Shown here piece after piece: positions 5,837 through 10,573 of a stretch of 10,573 bases of DNA. The DNA is from Rhodospirillaceae bacterium (lineage in GTDB: Bacteria; Pseudomonadota; Alphaproteobacteria; Rhodospirillales; Rhodospirillaceae), in contig JAFGWD010000148.1 in assembly GCA_016937315.1 (NCBI GenBank), forward strand, positions 1 to 10,573, read 5' to 3'. How positions within the stretch are numbered: position 1 is the stretch's first letter; every line of letters starts with the position of its first letter. The notes under the pieces were generated by a model that saw only the letters and a list, made by a program, of their open reading frames with translations, made no database searches and was not told the origin of the DNA. Position numbers and translations under genes: made by a program.

Positions 5837-7519
5837 ATGGCACTCAGTATTTCAAAAAAGGTCTGGCTTCCTATCCTGATCACTGCCGCCGGATTTGCAG
5901 CCCTTCTTTTTTATGCACGGTCCATTATTGCCCAACAAATGATGGATGACCGCATCGCAACCATCCGTACCGTCAGCGAAAGTGCCACCACTGTCGTTGC
6001 ACATTATGAAAAAGAAGCCGCAGCGGGGCGCCTATCACAAGATGAGGCACAAACCGCCGCCAAGGCTGCCTTACGCGACCTGCGATATGATGATGGTAGC
6101 GGATACATCTATATTTACACGGATAAAGGTGTGAATGTTCTTCTGCCTCCCAAACCGCAATTGGAAGGCAAGAACCTGATTGATATGAAGGACCCCAGTG
6201 GCTTCTTCATCGTCCGTGATTTTATCAAACAGATCGACAAACAGGGCGTCGCAATCAGCCATTACTTATGGGAAAAACCCGGCTCCCCAACGCCCGAACC
6301 CAAAGCAGCCTATACCATAGGATTCAAACCTTGGGGTTGGATAGTTGGTACCGGTGTTTACGTTGATGACGTGGCCGCTGAAACCACTGCGGCAACAATA
6401 AAACTCTTGGGTGTCAGTTTTATCTTTCTACTGCTGATTGTTGTTCCCTCGGCTTTAATGGGACGCCAAATCGCAAGGCCAATCACGGCGTTGACCCGGG
6501 CCATGGACCGCCTGGCACGCGGAGACATGGATATCAACATCGGCTATGAGAACCGTGGTGACGAAATCGGAGCCATGGCCAAGGCGCTGGCTGTTTTCAA
6601 GGACAACGCCCAAGAACGCCAACGTCTGGAAGCCGAAGCCGAAGCCAAGGAAAAAGAACAAACCGAAGCCCACCATACACTGATGATGAAGATGGCCGAT
6701 GACTTCGAAGTCGCCATCGGTGACATCCTGCGCGGCACCTCTTCCACCGCACACAACCTGACTGAACTTTCCCGTGTCATGGCGGAAAATGCCGCGCGGA
6801 CGACAAGCGAGGCAGAAACCGTGCGCGATGCTTCCGATATGGCGTCTCGCAACGTCGAAACCGTGGCCTCAGCATCCGAGGAACTCACCGCCTCTATCAG
6901 CGAAATCGCATCGCAAGTGCAGGAAGCTGCGACCAACGCACGAGACACCGCAGCCGAGGCTGATACCGCCAATACACGGGTCAACGCACTTGCCAATGCG
7001 GCCAATCATATCGGTGAGATCATCATCCTTATCAATGATATTGCTGAACAGACCAACCTCCTGGCACTGAATGCCACCATTGAGGCGGCCCGTGCTGGCG
7101 ATGCTGGTAAGGGCTTCGCCGTGGTCGCCAACGAAGTCAAAACACTGGCGAACCAAACCGCCAAGGCAACCCAGGAAATCACCGAGCAGATCGGTAATAT
7201 TCAGACTGAAACCAAGGCCGTGGTCACAGCCATTTCCGCAGTGTCACAACGCATTGTCGGGATTGACAACGTTACCGCCTCAATCGCCGCCGCAATTGAA
7301 GAACAAACCGCCGCCACCCAGGAAATCAGTCGCAGCGTCCAAGAAGCCGCGCATGGCACCAAAACCGTCTCCGAATCCGTCGGGTCGGTGGTCGATGCAG
7401 CGACCCAGGCCAATACCGCATCGGATAAGTTATCCGCAGAATGCAAAAGTCTGTTGCAGCAAACCACAGGTTTGAAGGTCGCCGTAGACGGCATTCTCTC
7501 CGCGATCCGCAACGAATAA
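5837..7519 (+). CDS. Methyl-accepting chemotaxis protein with sCache_2 sensor domain
   Basis: This 560-residue chemoreceptor has standard transmembrane topology. Transmembrane helix 1 is at about residues 10-32. A periplasmic single-Cache domain of the sCache_2 type follows at about 35-185, recognised by LRYDDGSGYIYIYTDKGV, GKNLIDMKDPSGF, the YLWEKPGSPTPEPKAAY segment and GWIVGTGVYVDDV. Helix 2 is at about 188-209 and a HAMP domain at about 209-262 (RPITALTRAMDRLARGD). A long helical signalling domain has the conserved hairpin tip EQTNLLALNATIEAARAG from residue 404, then GKGFAVVANEVKTLA, which contacts CheA and CheW. No CheR/CheB-docking pentapeptide of the NWETF type is present; the protein ends in LSAIRNE. 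sCache_2 domains of other receptors often bind short carboxylates such as acetate, pyruvate or lactate, so an organic-acid signal is a reasonable guess. GAGGGGAG 8 nt before the ATG supports the start. The gene has its own upstream terminator and candidate promoter and ends at a strong hairpin. Confidence 0.95.
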   Translation: MALSISKKVWLPILITAAGFAALLFYARSIIAQQMMDDRIATIRTVSESATTVVAHYEKEAAAGRLSQDEAQTAAKAALRDLRYDDGSGYIYIYTDKGVNVLLPPKPQLEGKNLIDMKDPSGFFIVRDFIKQIDKQGVAISHYLWEKPGSPTPEPKAAYTIGFKPWGWIVGTGVYVDDVAAETTAATIKLLGVSFIFLLLIVVPSALMGRQIARPITALTRAMDRLARGDMDINIGYENRGDEIGAMAKALAVFKDNAQERQRLEAEAEAKEKEQTEAHHTLMMKMADDFEVAIGDILRGTSSTAHNLTELSRVMAENAARTTSEAETVRDASDMASRNVETVASASEELTASISEIASQVQEAATNARDTAAEADTANTRVNALANAANHIGEIIILINDIAEQTNLLALNATIEAARAGDAGKGFAVVANEVKTLANQTAKATQEITEQIGNIQTETKAVVTAISAVSQRIVGIDNVTASIAAAIEEQTAATQEISRSVQEAAHGTKTVSESVGSVVDAATQANTASDKLSAECKSLLQQTTGLKVAVDGILSAIRNE

Positions 7520-7530
7520 CCCGGTCACAT

Positions 7531-7571
7531 GACACCCAAAAGGCGGCCTCGCAGGCCGCCTTTTGGGTGTC
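7531..7571. terminator. Perfect 19-bp-stem terminator, probably bidirectional
   Basis: GACACCCAAAAGGCGGCCT (7531-7549) and AGGCCGCCTTTTGGGTGTC (7553-7571) are exact reverse complements around a 3-nt loop, CGC. The GC-rich core is flanked by A4 and T4 within the stem, so a core hairpin followed by U residues can form in either direction. It lies 12 bp after the chemoreceptor stop and 30 bp from the stop of the convergent metallo-hydrolase, the expected place for a shared terminator. Confidence 0.9.
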
Positions 7572-7601
7572 TATTTTGTTCAAATAGAACAGCCTACGAC
7601 C

Positions 7602-8243
7602 TCAGGCCACTCCGTCTCGGACATAAGGATTGGTCTTACGTTCGTCACCAAAGGATGACAGCGGACCGTGACCAGGAACAAACACCACATCATCACCCAA
7701 CGGCCAGAGTTTTCCCCGGATAGAGGCAATCAGGTCCTTAGTGTTGCCACGAGGGAAATCAGTGCGCCCAACCGACCCCTGGAATAAGACATCACCAACC
7801 ACCGCAACCTTTTCTTTCGCGTTAAAAAACACCACATGGCCCGGCGTATGGCCGGGACAGTGCAAAACCTCCAAAGTAACGTTGCCAAAGGTCACGGTAT
7901 CGCCGTCTTTGAGCCAACGGTCAGGGGTGAACGCCTCACACGCGGGAAAGCCATACCCACGCGCCGACTCAGGCAAAGCCTCCAACAGAAAAGCATCCGC
8001 CTCGTGCGGGCCTTCCACGGGCACTCCCAAGTTTTTTTTCAGCGCCGCCGTCCCTCCCGCATGGTCAATATGTCCATGGGTCAGCAGAATCTTGACGATT
8101 TTAACGCCCTTGCGCTCCGCCGCCGCTTGAATATCTGCAAGATCCCCACCAGGATCAACCACCGCGCCTTGCATGGTTTCTTCGCACCACAGCAAGCTAC
8201 AGTTCTGTGCAAAGGCCGTCACCGGAACGATCATCGCTTTCAT
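7602..8243 (-). CDS. Metallo-beta-lactamase-fold hydrolase, YcbL/glyoxalase II-like
   Basis: This 213-residue soluble protein has a complete binuclear-metal site of the metallo-beta-lactamase superfamily: THGHIDH (H56, H58, D60, H61), CPGHTPGH (H132), GDVLF (D151) and VPGHGP (H192). The GSVGRTDFPRGN segment and the short C-terminus without the extra helical glutathione-binding domain of classical GloB fit the YcbL/type II glyoxalase-like group. That group hydrolyses thioesters such as S-lactoylglutathione or has unassigned thioesterase activity. The start is ATG 8243, with GGAG (8250-8253) 6 nt upstream; the in-frame TTG at 8261 overlaps that site and has no signal of its own. It follows trkH by 30 bp on the same strand and is probably co-transcribed, though no functional link to potassium uptake is evident. 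Confidence 0.9.
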   Translation of the reverse strand: MKAMIVPVTAFAQNCSLLWCEETMQGAVVDPGGDLADIQAAAERKGVKIVKILLTHGHIDHAGGTAALKKNLGVPVEGPHEADAFLLEALPESARGYGFPACEAFTPDRWLKDGDTVTFGNVTLEVLHCPGHTPGHVVFFNAKEKVAVVGDVLFQGSVGRTDFPRGNTKDLIASIRGKLWPLGDDVVFVPGHGPLSSFGDERKTNPYVRDGVA

Positions 8244-8273
8244 CAAACTCTCCGTATTCAAAACCAGACGCCG

Positions 8274-9740
8274 TCAGTCACGCCAGAAGTGCGCCGTCAT
8301 CATCACGAAAACCGTCTCGAATTCCAGGCGGCCCAGAATCATCCCAACGTCCAAAGCCCACTTTGCACCATCCGGCAGCGAAGAAAAATTCCCGGCTGGC
8401 CCAATCACCGGCCCCAAGCCTGGGCCAACATTGGCCAAAGCGGTTGCTGCCCCAGACAGCGCGGTAATGAAATCCAATCCATAATAGGCCAAAACCAGAA
8501 CCAAAGCGGCACAGGTCGCGGCATAACACAACACGAAGACCTGAACATCACGTACTAAGGATTCACTGGCTGGACGGCCTGAGATCATGTCGGGAAAGAC
8601 ACCATGCGGATATAACAACCGCCGCAGTTCCTTAGTGATATCCTGCCACAAGATATCAAAGCGGAACATTTTCAATCCACCCGCCGTCGATCCCGCACAG
8701 CCGCCCACGAAAGTCATAAAGAAGAATATTGCAACGGCTGGCGGCCCCCACAAGCTGTAATCGGTGGATGCATAGCCCGTTGTCGTCATCACCGAGACAA
8801 GATTGAACAGAGATCGGGTAAAGGCCATCCATGGATCGAAATCATTGACCCAAATCAACCAAGCGGATACCAAAAGAGAAGAAATCAACGCCGTGGCCAG
8901 CATGCGCTTGACCTGGGAATCGCGCAAAATCACCATTGGCCCGCGCCCACTGAGCGCCAGCACAAACAAGACAAAGGGCGTCCCTCCAGCCAACATGAAC
9001 ACGGTTGCGGCCCATTCCAGGGACAGGCTATCGAAATGCCCCATGGATCCATCGGACGTGGAGTACCCCCCGGTGGAGAGTGTCGTCATGGCGTGGATGG
9101 TCGCCTCGAATGGAGTCATCCCCAACCACCAATACGACAGCGCACACACCGAGGACAGCAGGATGTAAACCCAACCAATGCGAATCGCCATGCTCCGCAC
9201 CCGTGGCGAAACCTTGTCGGATGTCTTCTCCGAACTTTCCAGTTTGAACATCTGCATGCCGCCAACCCGGAACATCGGCAAAATCGCAATCGCCATCACG
9301 ATGATGCCAATGCCGCCCATCCATTGCAGCAACGCCCGCCACAACAAAATACCCACCGACATGGTATCCAGGCCAGTCAGCACCGTAGACCCCGTGGTGG
9401 TAAACCCAGACACGGTTTCGAACACCGCGTCACAATAAGAAATCTTTTGCCCCGACAACCAGAAGGGCAACGCACCGAACAGCGACAAGACCACCCACGC
9501 ACCAACCGTAATAAAATAGGCACGGCGCAGGGATGTGGTGCCGAAACTCGCATCCCGTGTAGTCGCCAGCAGCATCACGCCAAAAAAGATCGTAAAGCCG
9601 GAGGACAGCGCAAAGGCCGCCCATTCGGTCTGCGCATGGGCAAGATCGGCAATCGCAGGCACCCACATGGCGGCACCAAGAATGATCAGCAGGCTGCCAA
9701 TCGCCTGTCCAATACCGCCTTCGTCTTGAGGTTTGGCCAA
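8274..9740 (-). CDS. trkH: Trk-type potassium uptake protein TrkH
   Basis: This 488-residue membrane protein is the pore subunit of the Trk K+ importer. All four pore-loop repeats are recognisable by their filter segments: SGFTTTGSTV (111-120), TLSTGGYST (220-228), MTTTGYAST (318-326) and ALANVGPGLG (434-443). The intramembrane-loop signature GGCAGSTAGGLKMFR (346-360) and the C-terminal LGRLEFETVFV are also present. The length is normal for TrkH. The start is TTG 9740: an in-frame TAA lies 6 nt upstream, the next ATG (residue 25) falls inside the first hydrophobic segment, and a GAAAGGG stretch precedes the TTG at suitable spacing. TrkH normally works with the cytoplasmic NAD(H)/nucleotide-binding gate TrkA, which is not encoded here and is presumably elsewhere in the genome. 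It lies between the formyltransferase gene (86-bp gap) and the metallo-hydrolase gene (30-bp gap), all minus strand. Confidence 0.95.
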   Translation of the reverse strand: MAKPQDEGGIGQAIGSLLIILGAAMWVPAIADLAHAQTEWAAFALSSGFTIFFGVMLLATTRDASFGTTSLRRAYFITVGAWVVLSLFGALPFWLSGQKISYCDAVFETVSGFTTTGSTVLTGLDTMSVGILLWRALLQWMGGIGIIVMAIAILPMFRVGGMQMFKLESSEKTSDKVSPRVRSMAIRIGWVYILLSSVCALSYWWLGMTPFEATIHAMTTLSTGGYSTSDGSMGHFDSLSLEWAATVFMLAGGTPFVLFVLALSGRGPMVILRDSQVKRMLATALISSLLVSAWLIWVNDFDPWMAFTRSLFNLVSVMTTTGYASTDYSLWGPPAVAIFFFMTFVGGCAGSTAGGLKMFRFDILWQDITKELRRLLYPHGVFPDMISGRPASESLVRDVQVFVLCYAATCAALVLVLAYYGLDFITALSGAATALANVGPGLGPVIGPAGNFSSLPDGAKWALDVGMILGRLEFETVFVMMTAHFWRD

Positions 9741-9826
9741 ACCTTACCCTTTCCCCGAGAACCTGCACATGCGTCACGCACCCCGCAGCGTACGCAGGTC
9801 CTTTGTGCGTCGGCGTCACCCCGCCG
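9741..9826 (-). other. Intergenic leader of trkH with nested inverted repeats
   Basis: This 86-bp spacer contains ACCTGC (9761-9766) paired with GCAGGT (9794-9799), an overlapping alternative pair TGCGT (9770-9774) with ACGCA (9792-9796), an odd palindrome TGCGTCACGCA (9770-9780) and the perfect palindrome GCGTACGC (9788-9795). No T-run follows any of them on the minus strand, so a terminator is not supported. They could be an operator, a leader structure or chance in GC-rich DNA. Confidence 0.25.
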
Positions 9827-10573
9827 TCAAGAACTGGCCGACGACGGACGCAGGCACCCTCCAACGGTTATGGCGGAATCGCGGCGGTTATCCAAACGAA
9901 AGCGATGACCAAACACCATCAAGTCCAAGGCGTGATCCGGCCCTTCTCCCACAGCGCGGTAACGCCGTGCGAACTCCACCGCAGAGAGTTCCTCTGGTAA
10001 ATGACACAACGCATCAAAGTCGGCCTGACGTTTCGGCCTTCCCGACCAGACATCACTACTGTGCGGCAGGGCTTCGAAACGCACCAAGGCCGGACACAAG
10101 TCCGTCAAAAGACGCAGCACCGACATAAAGCTTAAAGCTTCCAGGCTGGCACGGTCCGCTCCTTCCGGAATAGGAAAACGATCCACCGCAACGATAGGCC
10201 CATCATCAACCTGCGCCGTCATTTCATGCACCGTGGTACCAAAGACCGCAGTCTCATCATAAAGTGCAAACACCGATGGGAACCGTCCGGGATAATCGGG
10301 CGGGCCGGGATGGATGTTGTAGGATGGCCCGGAAAAGGCATCCAAGACCTGACGCGGCACAATCACATCCGTCCCGCAGGTCAGCAGCCGCGCTCCCGCC
10401 AAAGGCCTCGCACACCGGTCCAGTAGCCCATCCAAAGTATGAATCGGCGTCACAGTCAGAATGGGGTGCGCCCGCATCAATGTCTTCGGCGACGTCAAGG
10501 GGTGGGCGATCAACAGGGTTTGCGCCAGAATCGGTGCCAACGCCGGATCGGCCAGCAAAACAATTTCAGACAA
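9827..10573 (-). CDS. Formyltransferase-fold protein (formyl_trans_N family), possibly 5' truncated
   Basis: At least 248 residues are visible. The frame is open to the right edge, where the first codon is TTG, so this may be the start or the gene may extend further. The middle matches the N10-formyl-tetrahydrofolate-dependent formyltransferase fold: SYNIHPGPPDYPGRFPS with the catalytic Asn-x-His (N86, H88) and HEMTAQVDDGPIVA with the catalytic aspartate (D123). Thus the Asn-His-Asp triad of GART, Fmt and sugar N-formyltransferases is intact. Further on, WSGRPKRQADFDALCHLP, EFARRYRAVGEG and FGHRFRL resemble the short segment after the catalytic domain in sugar-amine formyltransferases. Against housekeeping assignments, the visible part is shorter than typical Fmt (about 310) and longer than PurN (about 210), and no PurN-type start is seen. 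The substrate is unknown. No sugar-biosynthesis gene is visible next to it; trkH follows after 86 bp. Confidence 0.8.
   Translation of the reverse strand: MSEIVLLADPALAPILAQTLLIAHPLTSPKTLMRAHPILTVTPIHTLDGLLDRCARPLAGARLLTCGTDVIVPRQVLDAFSGPSYNIHPGPPDYPGRFPSVFALYDETAVFGTTVHEMTAQVDDGPIVAVDRFPIPEGADRASLEALSFMSVLRLLTDLCPALVRFEALPHSSDVWSGRPKRQADFDALCHLPEELSAVEFARRYRAVGEGPDHALDLMVFGHRFRLDNRRDSAITVGGCLRPSSASS

Noticed and set aside
7836..8558. Plus-strand open frame of 240 codons across the metallo-hydrolase and trkH end
   Set aside because: It lies opposite the metal-binding motifs and the TrkH C-terminus, with no family signature of its own.
9036..9908. Plus-strand open frame of 290 codons opposite trkH
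   Set aside because: The translation is rich in Arg, His, Pro and Gln, typical of an antisense shadow, and it covers the pore loops and N-terminus of a clear TrkH.
1..10573. A defence island, mobile element or undescribed multi-gene system
   Set aside because: Every well-supported gene belongs to a known family, codon use looks uniform, and there are no transposase, integrase, attachment-site, CRISPR or tRNA signs. Only small-scale leads, listed as findings, remain.

Overview
The window looks like ordinary chromosomal DNA from a GC-rich, motile, chemotactic Gram-negative bacterium. An alphaproteobacterium of the Rhodospirillales/Magnetospirillum-like type is the best guess. This rests on a three-gene TRAP transporter, a single-Cache (sCache_2) methyl-accepting chemoreceptor, a PAS-GGDEF protein, frequent TTG starts and GC-rich codon use. 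No rRNA or other marker is present, so the taxonomy is inference. I see no tRNA, rRNA, CRISPR array, insertion sequence or phage gene.

Layout, plus strand (1-7519): (i) the 3' part of a flavin-dependent pyridine-nucleotide disulfide oxidoreductase fused to a C-terminal rhodanese domain (CoA-disulfide/persulfide reductase type), cut by the left edge; (ii) a 128-bp gap with a structured, G-rich leader, then a PAS-GGEEF diguanylate cyclase with intact active and inhibitory sites; (iii) a 227-bp gap with a good sigma70-like promoter, then a TRAP operon in the order dctP (periplasmic binding protein), dctQ (small membrane subunit), dctM (large membrane subunit), closed by a rho-independent terminator; (iv) an AT-rich promoter region and a methyl-accepting chemotaxis protein, closed by a hairpin with a perfect 19-bp stem.

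Layout, minus strand (10573-7602, converging on that hairpin): a formyltransferase-fold protein reaching the right edge, then the potassium transporter subunit TrkH, then a YcbL/glyoxalase-II-like metallo-beta-lactamase hydrolase 30 bp downstream of trkH.

How the genes may work together: the most coherent theme is small-molecule uptake and sensing. A TRAP importer, whose family typically takes organic acids, sits between a c-di-GMP synthase and a chemoreceptor whose sCache_2 domain belongs to a family that often binds short carboxylates. The genes could respond to the same nutrient, but their separate terminator and promoter signals argue against one transcript. The minus-strand genes look like housekeeping functions. 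I found no convincing new multi-gene system. The observations most worth checking are the diguanylate cyclase leader, the TRAP/chemoreceptor pairing and the unassigned formyltransferase.

Start corrections made from ribosome binding sites: dctP at 2766 (not 2694), dctQ at TTG 3824 (not 3812), the metallo-hydrolase at 8243 (not 8261), and trkH at TTG 9740.
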